From the NCBI RefSeq assembly GCF_023653455.1, contig NZ_JAKEDR010000019.1, positions 1 to 29,173 of the forward strand: a DNA stretch of 29,173 nucleotides. Reading direction: 5' to 3'. The stretch is from Paraclostridium ghonii (lineage in GTDB: Bacteria > Bacillota > Clostridia > Peptostreptococcales > Peptostreptococcaceae). The notes under the pieces were generated by a model, which saw only the letters and a list, made by a program, of their open reading frames with translations, was not told the DNA's origin and ran no database searches. Shown here in pieces: positions 16,009-23,778 of this stretch (position 1 is its first letter; the number at the start of each line of letters is the position of its first letter). The position numbers were made by a program, and so were the translations under genes.

Positions 16009-17919
16009 CTAGTCAATAGGTATAAGTTCAACTTTATTTATATAAACGAACGCATTATCTCTAGCAGATAATCCAGATTTAGTAATACTCATTGTATTGT
16101 GATATGAATAGTTGCTTGTTGCGATATAATCAGTATCTATATATTTAAATGCTCTATATTTATCTAAATCAGATTTAGATTCAATTGTTTTATCTAAAGA
16201 TATATTTTTTACTGAAGTATATGAGTAATCATATAAATTTACAGTAGTATTACCAGTTGAAGCGTAATGTAAACGAACACGATATTTTTTATTAATTTCT
16301 GGAACAAATTTTATTTTTATATAAGAATCAGATACTCCACTCTTATTATAAAGTTCAACGATATCCCCTCCAGTATAAGAAGTACCTGAAACAACGTTAG
16401 CATTTATTATGTCATAAGCTTTTACAGCTGGAATTTGTGTGATTTTATTTGTAGCAATTACATTTTCAGGATCAACACTACTATGTGTAAAAGTAAATAT
16501 ATACCCTTTTTTCTTTCTATCACCATTAAAAGCATCAAAACTTTGCATATACGATAAAACATGACTGTAGTTATTAAAAGTCGAAGGTCCAGAACCTTCT
16601 TTATTTAAGAAGTTAAACTCATTTTTATTAACCTCTTTACTCACATTACCACCATAAATTAAATTTCTTGAACCTTTTCCATCTGTTGTAGAAAAATTAA
16701 TTTTTGTAATACATACAGGGTCATACCATGGATAAACCCATTTATAACTTTCTGTAGCTAAATTATATACATAAGAATTACTATTTAAATCTATAAAAGA
16801 TTCTGTTGCATTTGGGTAATCTGTTCCTTGTCCAAAAAATTCTCCAGAATATAATGAACTTATACTTCTAGGAGTAAACGAGTACTTATTTTGATGCCCG
16901 CTTAAAAAAATAAAACCTGCATTTGAAAAATCTCTTGTTGTAACAAGTTTCAATTGTTCTAACCAAGTAAAAAGATGAGGTGGACGTATAAAATTCTTTT
17001 CGTTTATATCATGGTCAACATGCATAACTCCATAAACATCATCATTTATTACATCCGAATATATTTCTCTAGTAATTTCTGTTTTTATTGGTTTTGAATA
17101 TAAATAGATATCAAAAGATTCTATATTCCTACCACTTTTATCATAAGTTGGATTATAATTCTTTGGATCGTAATTTGAGAATAAAGAAATTATATCTAGT
17201 ACTGCTAAAGTCATATCTCTACGATATTTATTAAAGTATGTCCATCCTCTTTCTTTTTGTGAGAATAAACCATTTTTATATGTGCTTGTACAATAATCAA
17301 TATATTCTGTTGTTTTAGTAGATAGTGCATTTGTATAACGCTTGAAATCTTCAGAATCAAGACCTAATTTAATTTGATCAATAAGAACATGACGTAAAAA
17401 TAATAAGTGAAGATTTGCAGCATTTGCATATGCAGGTAATAAAGCTGTGTTATAACCATTAATTGCAAAAGCAGCCGGAACAGTTTGAACAAAGGATTGA
17501 TGCACTCCATTTATCAGACTTTTTAAAGTACTTTCACTTAGAGCTGTAACAGGGCTACTAAATCCTAAAACTTTCCTAGCGTGTAAAAGATTTTCTAAAG
17601 CTTGATCATAGTCGTCTAGAAGAGACTTCAATCCGTTTAATTGGCCTTCTGCCTTCTTTATTGTGTCGTCTTTTAGTTTTTGGTCTATTAAATTTGATGT
17701 ATATTCCATCATTTCTTTCCAAGTTACATTTGGTTCACTAGGACTATCAGGCCAAAGCATATCAACGACTGTGCCTAGTATACTCACAGCAGCTGAACCT
17801 GGACCACTAATCAAGCCTATAATAGTCCCACCTATAGAAAACATAACATTTACTCCTGCAGGAGCTCCAAAAGGTTGAATAGGTTGAATAGAATTACTTT
17901 GTTCATAATTTTTTTCCAT
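16009..17919 (-). CDS. cry: Three-domain Cry delta-endotoxin
   Basis: This 636-aa protein is a pore-forming insecticidal-type Cry toxin without the long C-terminal crystallisation extension. Domain I (about 30-260) is the helical bundle, with the hydrophobic GLISGPGSAAVSILGTVV segment near the N-terminus and the conserved ERGWTYFNKYRRDMTLAVLD region. Domain II (about 265-450) is the beta-prism receptor domain. Domain III (about 455-636) is the jelly roll, with HSSVDPENVIATNKITQIPA, the RVRLHYAST region and the closing block DNAFVYINKVELIPI. Its length matches clostridial Cry16/Cry17-type toxins of Paraclostridium bifermentans. A strong AGGAGGA ribosome binding site precedes the ATG. A promoter motif shared with the sigma factor gene lies 57 nt upstream. 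Its neighbour is a BoNT-like toxin locus, so the two toxins are probably expressed together. Confidence 0.93.
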   Translation of the reverse strand: MEKNYEQSNSIQPIQPFGAPAGVNVMFSIGGTIIGLISGPGSAAVSILGTVVDMLWPDSPSEPNVTWKEMMEYTSNLIDQKLKDDTIKKAEGQLNGLKSLLDDYDQALENLLHARKVLGFSSPVTALSESTLKSLINGVHQSFVQTVPAAFAINGYNTALLPAYANAANLHLLFLRHVLIDQIKLGLDSEDFKRYTNALSTKTTEYIDYCTSTYKNGLFSQKERGWTYFNKYRRDMTLAVLDIISLFSNYDPKNYNPTYDKSGRNIESFDIYLYSKPIKTEITREIYSDVINDDVYGVMHVDHDINEKNFIRPPHLFTWLEQLKLVTTRDFSNAGFIFLSGHQNKYSFTPRSISSLYSGEFFGQGTDYPNATESFIDLNSNSYVYNLATESYKWVYPWYDPVCITKINFSTTDGKGSRNLIYGGNVSKEVNKNEFNFLNKEGSGPSTFNNYSHVLSYMQSFDAFNGDRKKKGYIFTFTHSSVDPENVIATNKITQIPAVKAYDIINANVVSGTSYTGGDIVELYNKSGVSDSYIKIKFVPEINKKYRVRLHYASTGNTTVNLYDYSYTSVKNISLDKTIESKSDLDKYRAFKYIDTDYIATSNYSYHNTMSITKSGLSARDNAFVYINKVELIPID

Positions 17920-17975
17920 ATTTTTTTCCTCCTATTATCTAAGATAAATTTTTTATTAAGTGATTACTTATTAAA

Positions 17976-18007
17976 TAAAAAGGAATAACTATGCATTTTG
18001 TAAACCC
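17976..18007 (-). promoter_or_regulatory. BotR-type promoter of the cry gene
   Basis: On the minus strand GGGTTTACA (TGTAAACCC at 17999-18007) is followed after a 17-nt spacer ending TTCC by TTTTTA (17976-17981). The -35 TTTACA is the hexamer I recall for BotR, TetR, TcdR and UviA promoters. The cry ATG is 57 nt downstream. Confidence 0.72.
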
Positions 18008-18117
18008 GGTTTAAATATATAATTTGAAATTTTGATTTTTAAGATATGGATTTTTCTACATAAATACGATGAAGATAAATTCAAATGGAGTAATTATAAA
18101 ACATCAAATAAGATAAT

Positions 18118-18153
18118 AAAAAACACCTAGTTTTAAAAACTTAAAGCTAGGTG
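18118..18153 (-). terminator. Minus-strand terminator of the sigma factor gene
   Basis: CACCTAG (18124-18130) pairs with CTAGGTG (18147-18153), extended by G-U pairs to about 11 bp. On the minus strand a TTTTTT run follows. It separates the sigma transcript from the cry promoter just beyond. Confidence 0.75.
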
Positions 18154-18209
18154 CTAGTAAAACATAAATAGTTTCCTTGATTTAAATATAAAAATATTTA
18201 TGTTAAATT

Positions 18210-18728
18210 TTAGGCAATATTTTTTTTTAACTTATTTAAAGCTCTTGTTTTTGTTTTATATATAGCTTGTCTTGATACATTTAAATTTTCTGCTATTTGC
18301 GACTCAGGAAGGTTTTCAAAATATACCTTATGTATTACATATTTTTCTTTTGAGGTTAGATCTTTGATTATATCATTAAAAATTATATGATTAAAACTTT
18401 CCTCATACTGATTTTCGACCATATAGTTATCAAATATTTCTTGACAATTATATATTTTCTGGTTTTGTTTATTTATATGTATATATTTATTTTTCATAGA
18501 TTTTTCTATATATGAAATTATGTGCTTATCATGTTCAAACTTATGAAGTTTTACTGCAATCTCATCTACTATTTTAAATAAAAACAACACAAGATCATGT
18601 TTCATATCCTCATAATTACTATTTCTTTGAAGTTTATTAAGTAATGGGTCAAACTTATGTATTAAATCTAAAATTTTATTTTTATCACCTTCTTTATACT
18701 CGTGTATTAATGAATAAATTTTTGTCAT
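18210..18728 (-). CDS. BotR/TcdR/UviA-like toxin-gene sigma factor
   Basis: This 172-aa protein is a small alternative sigma factor (group 5 sigma-70), the type that directs RNA polymerase to clostridial toxin promoters (BotR, TetR, TcdR, UviA). Region 2 occupies about residues 20-95 (with ILDLIHKFDPLLNKL and a DDxxx-like MKHDLVLFLFKIVDE part). Region 4 lies at about 120-172, with LTSKEKYVIHKVYFENLPES and the helix-turn-helix QIAENLNVSRQAIYKTK. Length is close to BotR (about 178 aa). It has an AAGGAGAA ribosome binding site and its own copy of the GGGTTTACA promoter, so it is probably autoregulated. It is divergent from the BoNT-like genes and co-oriented with cry, the expected position for the regulator of this island. 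Confidence 0.9.
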   Translation of the reverse strand: MTKIYSLIHEYKEGDKNKILDLIHKFDPLLNKLQRNSNYEDMKHDLVLFLFKIVDEIAVKLHKFEHDKHIISYIEKSMKNKYIHINKQNQKIYNCQEIFDNYMVENQYEESFNHIIFNDIIKDLTSKEKYVIHKVYFENLPESQIAENLNVSRQAIYKTKTRALNKLKKNIA

Positions 18729-18749
18729 AGATTTTCTCCTTTTTATTTT

Positions 18750-18781
18750 AAAAAAGGAAATTTTTGTTAAATTGTAAACCC
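18750..18781 (-). promoter_or_regulatory. BotR-type promoter of the sigma factor gene
   Basis: On the minus strand GGGTTTACA (complement at 18773-18781) is followed by a 17-nt spacer ending TTTCC and then TTTTTT (18750-18755). The layout is the same as at the cry promoter and points to autoregulation. Confidence 0.72.
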
Positions 18782-18816
18782 AATATTCGAATTTTTTAAA
18801 AGATTCAGATTAGTCC

Positions 18817-19035
18817 TTGATATATAATCCCAACTATGAGAAAAATTTTATTACATTTAATTTAAATTATACAATAAATGGATTAGTTGTAGAATGTAGA
18901 TGCATAAAAGAACAATATAAATGCATAAAAGACTCAATTTCAAGGTTAATAAGTGAAAAGAATGATAAATTAGAATATATTTTTTCTGAAAAATTTATCT
19001 GTAGGAATAGAAAATCATACGTTTCAATATATTAA
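18817..19035 (+). CDS. Hypothetical 72-aa protein or gene remnant upstream of the light chain
   Basis: This open frame begins with TTG at 18817, directly after an in-frame stop, and has no ribosome binding site. Even so its composition looks protein-like: a short strand-rich N-terminal part (NFITFNLNYTINGLVVECRC), then a helical charged stretch and three to four cysteines. I recognise no family. It lies where ntnh or orfX genes would sit in a classical bont cluster, between the sigma gene and the toxin, but shows no similarity to them that I can see. It may be a decayed gene that lost its 5' end when the sigma gene and its promoter were placed here. Confidence 0.3.
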   Translation: MIYNPNYEKNFITFNLNYTINGLVVECRCIKEQYKCIKDSISRLISEKNDKLEYIFSEKFICRNRKSYVSIY

Positions 19036-19058
19036 AATATTAAAAAAATTGAAAATCA

Positions 19059-19090
19059 GGGTTAACAATTAGTATTTTTTATCCTTTATA
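19059..19090 (+). promoter_or_regulatory. BotR-type promoter of the light-chain gene
   Basis: GGGTTAACA (-35 TTAACA at 19062-19067) is followed by a 17-nt spacer ending ATCC and TTTATA (19085-19090). This is a one-base variant of the motif at the cry and sigma genes. A long leader of roughly 280 nt to the light-chain ATG would follow. Confidence 0.62.
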
Positions 19091-19115
19091 TATTAAGAGA
19101 GAAAGGAGGTAGCCA

Positions 19116-19205
19116 TTGTGGTTGATAGTATGTTGGATTAATACAAATAAAATGATATATAAATTTAATACCTATCCTAATGCAAGATTACATTGTATTT
19201 ATTAA
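19116..19205 (+). CDS. Possible 29-aa leader peptide or gene remnant
   Basis: A near-perfect ribosome binding site (AAGGAGGT, 19103-19110) lies 5 nt before a TTG at 19116 that opens a 29-codon frame ending at TAA 19203-19205. The peptide starts MWLIVCWINTNK and has two cysteines. A GTG at 19118 in another frame gives only seven codons. The strong initiation signal just after the toxin promoter suggests a leader peptide, or the start of a gene whose body has been lost. No family is recognised. Confidence 0.3.
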   Translation: MWLIVCWINTNKMIYKFNTYPNARLHCIY

Positions 19206-19376
19206 AGTTAAACTTTACGATAGGAGAGAATTCCAATAGAGAATCTGTTAATAAATATATTGAAATCCAACAAAATTATTGAAAGATTAAAAATAAATTA
19301 AGTTGCTAATATTTAGTAGATTATTTAGAGAATTTTCTATCAAATGTTGCAAATAAATTATAAGGGAGGAAGAATT

Positions 19377-20555
19377 ATGATTCCAATTAATATTAAAGAT
19401 TTTAATTATAGTGATCCAGTTAATAATCAAGATATTATATTAGTAAAAAATGAAAAAGGAAGTTTTGATAAAGGTTTTTTTGTAGCTGATAAGATACTTT
19501 TAGTTCCTGCGAGATATGGAAATATTTCAACGGATGAAGGAGGGATTACATCTAAAAAAGAGAAAGCTCATGTTGATAAAAAAATATATTTAGAAACTGA
19601 CAGTGAAAAGAATGAGTATTTAAAAAATATGACTACTCTTTTAAAGAGAATGAATTCATATTCTACAGGAAATAAACTATTAAATCTAATTATAAAAGGA
19701 GAGCCTATTTACAGTAAAGACTTACAAGGTAAATTTATAGAACAAACCCCTTCAAGATATTTAGACACAAATACAGGTAAAAGACGAGTTAATGTTATGA
19801 TAACTGGGCCAGGTTCAAATGTACTTACGAAAAAATGTACCCATAATGGTATGGGTCTTGAAAACGACCCAAATGGGAAACATAGTAATGGTACGGGGAT
19901 TTTATCTACAATAGAATTTTCACCTAATTATTTAATTGCCTATAATAAGTGTGTTGCAGATCCAGTACTGACTTTATTTCATGAACTTGTTCATTCTATG
20001 CACAATTTATATGGAATTGCATTTCCTGATAATGTTAAAGTGCCGTATAATGCATTAAAAGATAAAAACCTTGTAAGTGGTGAAGAAGCATTATCAGAAA
20101 TTTTAACATTTGGAGGAAAAGATCTAACGACTGAACATCTTGAAACTCTTTGGAAAAAGCTTGCAGAGACCGTAATAATAGTTAAGGACTTTGTAAAAAC
20201 AGATACTCAAGCAAAAGATGTTTTTCTAAATAATTTGCGTTTTCTTTCAAAAAATGAAAATATAAAAATAGATACCATTGAAGATATTGTAAACGGGACA
20301 TTAAAAATAAAAAACAATATTTCTAACCTAACAGAATGTGAATTTTGCAAAGAGATAGGTGATGTGAGGATAAGAACAAGATATGCTGTACACAGTGAAG
20401 ATGTGACTCCTGTAGAAGTAGTAGATTTTAAAAATAATTATAAACTAAATTCAGGTTTTTTAGAAGGACAAGATATTAGTAAAAAATATTTCATTACGAA
20501 TCCTCCAAAGATGCGTAGGAGGGCACTACGTAATTTCAAATGTACAATACAATAA
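19377..20555 (+). CDS. BoNT-like light chain: zinc metalloprotease, encoded separately
   Basis: This 392-aa protein is a homologue of the botulinum neurotoxin light chain, a zinc endopeptidase that in classical BoNTs cleaves SNARE proteins. The start resembles BoNT (INIKDFNYSDPVNNQDI). The zinc motif is HELVHSMH (H202, E203, H206), very close to BoNT HELIHAGH, followed by LYGI. The third ligand is E241 in LSEILTFGG. The transition-state pair RxxY is R333-T-R-Y336. The chain ends with a basic stretch, then Cys389 three residues before the stop, matching the interchain-disulfide cysteine. An ATG at 19344 is in frame, but AGGGAGGA 6 nt before 19377 and the BoNT-like N-terminus decide for 19377. 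The protein stops where BoNT is nicked; the heavy chain is a separate gene 444 nt on. Substrate unknown. Confidence 0.95.
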   Translation: MIPINIKDFNYSDPVNNQDIILVKNEKGSFDKGFFVADKILLVPARYGNISTDEGGITSKKEKAHVDKKIYLETDSEKNEYLKNMTTLLKRMNSYSTGNKLLNLIIKGEPIYSKDLQGKFIEQTPSRYLDTNTGKRRVNVMITGPGSNVLTKKCTHNGMGLENDPNGKHSNGTGILSTIEFSPNYLIAYNKCVADPVLTLFHELVHSMHNLYGIAFPDNVKVPYNALKDKNLVSGEEALSEILTFGGKDLTTEHLETLWKKLAETVIIVKDFVKTDTQAKDVFLNNLRFLSKNENIKIDTIEDIVNGTLKIKNNISNLTECEFCKEIGDVRIRTRYAVHSEDVTPVEVVDFKNNYKLNSGFLEGQDISKKYFITNPPKMRRRALRNFKCTIQ

Positions 20556-20583
20556 TTGATTCTTGCATATCTTGATAATATCG

Positions 20584-20614
20584 TTTACAAAAATATAAAA
20601 AAGCTTATTTTATA
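20584..20614 (+). promoter_or_regulatory. Possible weak BotR-type promoter before the heavy chain
   Basis: TTTACA (20584-20589) is followed 18 nt later by TTTTATA. The preceding GGG and the TCC before the -10, both present at the other sites, are missing. The heavy chain could therefore have its own transcript or be read through from the light-chain promoter. Confidence 0.35.
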
Positions 20615-20698
20615 TAGTGATAGTTATAGCTAATTTAAAAAAAGTTTAGAATACTACAAAAATAAGTAAGCAAAAAATATAAAAAGAAGGAAAGGAGT

Positions 20699-20722
20699 AT
20701 GTCAAAAGTAAAAATATCATAA
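20699..20722 (+). pseudogene. Strong ribosome binding site with a seven-codon remnant frame
   Basis: AAGGAAAGGAGT lies directly before ATG at 20699, but the frame ends after MSKVKIS. A neighbouring frame then encodes a coding-like segment (KYNKLIEDWIYNIYQI) up to about 20780. A frameshifted remnant of a small gene or a regulatory leader peptide is possible. Confidence 0.25.
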
Positions 20723-20999
20723 AAAATACAATAAGCTCATAGAAGATTGGATATATAATATTTATCAAATATAATTAAAATAACCCCTCAGGGTAGGTAC
20801 AGAAAAATTTAATATAAGTGTAAATTTAGATAAGGATAATTAGTTTCTTATATTAAGGTTTGTTGTACCGTAATTTACTATTATAAATTATTAATTAAAT
20901 CAGGGCTTTGTATTATAATTAAATTTTAAAAAGAGATATATTTAAGTAGCAATTAAATAAAATTTATAGATATTTATAGATTTTTGACAATAAATAATC

Positions 21000-23516
21000 A
21001 TGGCTGACATAATTGCAAGTGTAGATAAAAAGGATGTATTTGCAGTATCAGATACATCGTATTTTAAAAATTTCAAATTCCCAAGTAAAAAAATTAGTGA
21101 TACTGGGGAAGTTATAGATAGTACAAAATTACCTCAAATAAAGGATACTTATAAGTCTTCAAGGGAAGAACCAATACCAGATAATGATAGTACAATAAAC
21201 GTAAAGAACATAACAACGTATCATTACCTAGAAGCACAAAAACCAAAGAATAGCTCAATTGAATTAACAATGGTAGCTCCTAGTAAATCAAAAAAGCCTA
21301 ATGATTGTGTTGTAGAAGCAATAAATGATAATAATAAGATATATACACCATTTAGTGGTACAGCAAAACAATTCAATACTGTAGTGCCAATTGCTAACAC
21401 CGCTGCCAACGTTATAACGTGGTTAGAAGCTATAGCGGACATTTTTTCATCCGAAACTGGAACCTTTGATAAGCTTGAAAGAGCTGGTAAAGAGACTCTT
21501 TATTATATACCTTATGTAGGACAACTTTTAAGTATCGGTGAAAATGTACTTATTGGAGATTTTAAGAATGCTTTATTAAATACAGGGCTTATAATTTTAT
21601 TAGATATAGCTCCAGAGTTAAATATTCCTTTATTGGGTGCATTTGAGGCTTATAAAGAATATAAATCTTTAGAGGAATTTAGAAAAGCAATAGATAATGT
21701 AATTGATGAAAGGAATAAAAGATGGCATTCAGTATATAGCTTCGTGGCACATCAATGGTATGGACAGGTAAATATTCAAATAGAACAAAGGCTAAATCAT
21801 TTTTACCAAGCGCTTTCTTATCAAGCAGGGGTTATAAAAAATAGGGTAGACATTGAATATGCAAGGCATAAGGAGGGACTAGAAGAAAAAGAAGAACGCA
21901 AATTAATGTGGGCATCAGTAGACTGTATTGGAAGTATAGAAGCCTCAGTAAAAGAGGCTACGAAAAATGCTGAAAAATTTCTTGAAAAAAGTTCAATATT
22001 ATATTTTAAAGAAGAAATACTTCCTAAAGTACATAAAAATTTAGAAGAATTTGATAAAAATACTCTATTTAATATATATACAAATATAGATGAATTTTCA
22101 AATAGAGGGATAGCAGAAATAAGTGAATGTAAAAAAGTAGAGGCAGATGTAAATAATGGATTTAGACCAATTAAATTTGATTTCTCACTTTTAACAAATT
22201 TAATGAAATCTGATTCATTAACAGATGAAGTTATTTTAGAAAAAGCTTTAGAAGATGCTTTAGTATTTAGTTTAGGAGTTAGAAATGGGAAAATACAAAA
22301 TTTATCAAAAAAATGGGCTAACTTAACTATAGGCACAGATATTAGAGTAGTTCATGGCAGAGACAATGAATCTATTCGTTTAAATTCTACTCAAGATTCA
22401 AGTATTCAAATAGAAAAAAATACAAATTTAAGATTTTTAGATTCTGAAAATTTCAGTTTAAGTTTTTGGATAAGAGTACCTAGATATAACAAATTTGATA
22501 AAGATAAAGACCTCAACAATGAATATACTATAGTTAATAATATGGATACTGCTACTAAAGGTTTTAAAATTTCTATTAAAAATGGAATACTTCTATGGAC
22601 TCTTAAAGGAACTCAACAAAAAACGATAGAAATACCTCTATCAAATACAAAGGTATCTGATAATATATGGAGACATGTTGCAATTATTAACAATAAAGAT
22701 GGGAATTGTACAATATATGTAGATGGAGCTCAAAAAAATGCTGTTTCACTTTCAGGATTAGATGAGATAACAAATACTTTACCAATAACATTACAGTTAG
22801 TTGGAAATAAAAATAAAAAGCAATTTATAAGATTAGATCAGTTTAATATCTATGAAAAAGCTTTGTCTCAAACTGAAGTAGGAAAACTATTTAGTAGTTA
22901 TTTTAAAGATAGTGATATAAGAGATTATTGGGGAGAACCTTTAGCATATAATAAAACTTATAATATGATAAATATAGCTTACCAAGGTCGTGGATTACAA
23001 AGTACTAATAATAAAATTAGTCTTCAACCTAAAGCAGTTTTTGATCCAACAGGTGATGGAAGCTATATTCCTAGATTATATCGTGGATATGATGTTCTTT
23101 TACAAAAAGATAGTCAAAGTAAAACTACTGATATAATGCCTAAAAAGGATGATCTTATTAATATTAAGCTTAAGTCAGGACATAATTTCGTAGGATTTAA
23201 CTCTACTATAGATACATCTCAAAAGTATTTAAAGTTGACAACTGCACTTTTATCTGAAGTAGATGATCCGAAAGGATTTAAGTTAATGAGCTTAAAGAAG
23301 GACAATTGGATTCAGATAAAAAAAGAAACATGGATGTCAAAAAATGGAAATGTAATACCTCAAGGACTTGTAGGGAAAAGGTCTGTGGATTCTGACGTAT
23401 ATCTATACTTATGGGATTGGGAAACTGAAAAAGATGATTATAGCGAGAAACAATGGAGTTTTATATGTCAAGATGAGGGTTGGATAGATTCAGATGGAAT
23501 GTTTACAAATGCTTAA
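21000..23516 (+). CDS. BoNT-like heavy chain: translocation and receptor-binding domains, encoded separately
   Basis: This 838-aa protein matches the botulinum neurotoxin heavy chain. The translocation domain (about 1-440) shows the belt (residues 1-110) with TTYHYLEAQKP, then YYIPYVGQLLSIGENVLIGD and the hydrophobic ALLNTGLIILLDIAPELNIP (191-210). The N-terminal receptor-binding subdomain (about 445-637) has the family hallmark FSLSFWIRVPRY (S488 region) and NNEYTIVNNM. The C-terminal subdomain starts at RDYWGEP (641-647) and ends WSFICQDEGW (819-828). The N-terminus MADIIASVDKKDVF aligns with BoNT NDLCIKVNNWDLF but has no cysteine; the first Cys is residue 103. The SxWY ganglioside motif is not evident; YLWDW lies there. 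There is no ribosome binding site, and a stop lies three codons before the ATG. With the light chain it would make a two-component toxin. Confidence 0.95.
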   Translation: MADIIASVDKKDVFAVSDTSYFKNFKFPSKKISDTGEVIDSTKLPQIKDTYKSSREEPIPDNDSTINVKNITTYHYLEAQKPKNSSIELTMVAPSKSKKPNDCVVEAINDNNKIYTPFSGTAKQFNTVVPIANTAANVITWLEAIADIFSSETGTFDKLERAGKETLYYIPYVGQLLSIGENVLIGDFKNALLNTGLIILLDIAPELNIPLLGAFEAYKEYKSLEEFRKAIDNVIDERNKRWHSVYSFVAHQWYGQVNIQIEQRLNHFYQALSYQAGVIKNRVDIEYARHKEGLEEKEERKLMWASVDCIGSIEASVKEATKNAEKFLEKSSILYFKEEILPKVHKNLEEFDKNTLFNIYTNIDEFSNRGIAEISECKKVEADVNNGFRPIKFDFSLLTNLMKSDSLTDEVILEKALEDALVFSLGVRNGKIQNLSKKWANLTIGTDIRVVHGRDNESIRLNSTQDSSIQIEKNTNLRFLDSENFSLSFWIRVPRYNKFDKDKDLNNEYTIVNNMDTATKGFKISIKNGILLWTLKGTQQKTIEIPLSNTKVSDNIWRHVAIINNKDGNCTIYVDGAQKNAVSLSGLDEITNTLPITLQLVGNKNKKQFIRLDQFNIYEKALSQTEVGKLFSSYFKDSDIRDYWGEPLAYNKTYNMINIAYQGRGLQSTNNKISLQPKAVFDPTGDGSYIPRLYRGYDVLLQKDSQSKTTDIMPKKDDLINIKLKSGHNFVGFNSTIDTSQKYLKLTTALLSEVDDPKGFKLMSLKKDNWIQIKKETWMSKNGNVIPQGLVGKRSVDSDVYLYLWDWETEKDDYSEKQWSFICQDEGWIDSDGMFTNA

Positions 23517-23664
23517 ATATAATAAATAAAAGTTTTAATTAATAGTTAATTTAAGATCTCAATATTTTATTCTTATAGTTGTATACACTAGTTATAAATA
23601 ATTCTTTAAAATAACTATATTACTGAAGTAAATCATTTTAAAATTAATTGAAGGAAGGGATTAT

Positions 23665-23733
23665 TTGCTAATAACTTGTAAAGTGGTATATATATATTTA
23701 ATTAAGAATTTTAAAATAGTTTTAAATAAGTAA
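23665..23733 (+). CDS. Possible 22-aa small peptide
   Basis: AAGGAAGGGA lies 4-5 nt before a TTG at 23665 that opens 22 codons up to TAA, directly in front of the terminator. The peptide is hydrophobic with lysines (KVVYIYLIKNFKIVL). The good ribosome binding site is the only support. Confidence 0.2.
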   Translation: MLITCKVVYIYLIKNFKIVLNK

Positions 23734-23734
23734 A

Positions 23735-23778
23735 AATCAATGGGCAATAGTTTTAAACTATTGCCCCATTGATTTTAC
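23735..23778 (+). terminator. Terminator after the toxin genes
   Basis: AATCAATGGGCAATAGTTT pairs with AAACTATTGCCCCATTGATT (19 bp with one bulged C) and is followed by TTTT. It is the strongest hairpin of the toxin island. Confidence 0.85.

Larger units (their letters stand above)
20556..20999 (+). other. Intergenic region between light- and heavy-chain genes
   Basis: These 444 nt replace the roughly 20-residue activation loop of a classical BoNT gene. They are full of stops in all three forward frames. They contain a weaker TTTACA promoter (20584), a strong AAGGAAAGGAGT ribosome binding site feeding only a seven-codon frame (20699-20722), a small CCCTCAGGG hairpin near 20785, and GGTAC/GTACC segments near 20795 and 20865 that could pair. 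I found no group I or group II intron landmarks and no insertion-sequence ends. Confidence 0.6.

Noticed and set aside
19344..19376. Upstream ATG adding 11 residues to the light chain
   Set aside because: AGGGAGGA lies within this stretch at the right distance from 19377, and the BoNT-like N-terminus begins at 19377.
20556..20999. An intron or insertion sequence splitting one bont gene
   Set aside because: No group I conserved core, no group II GTGYG start or domain V, no transposase and no terminal inverted repeats were seen. The light chain ends naturally after its cysteine and the heavy chain has its own ATG.
20540..21010. A simple sequencing error creating the light/heavy split
   Set aside because: 444 nt of stop-rich, non-coding-like DNA separate the two frames, so one or two base errors cannot explain the split.
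21821..22336. Minus-strand frame of 171 codons inside the heavy-chain gene
   Set aside because: It lies fully inside the strongly supported heavy-chain gene, has no recognisable domain, and is a shadow of low-GC codon use.
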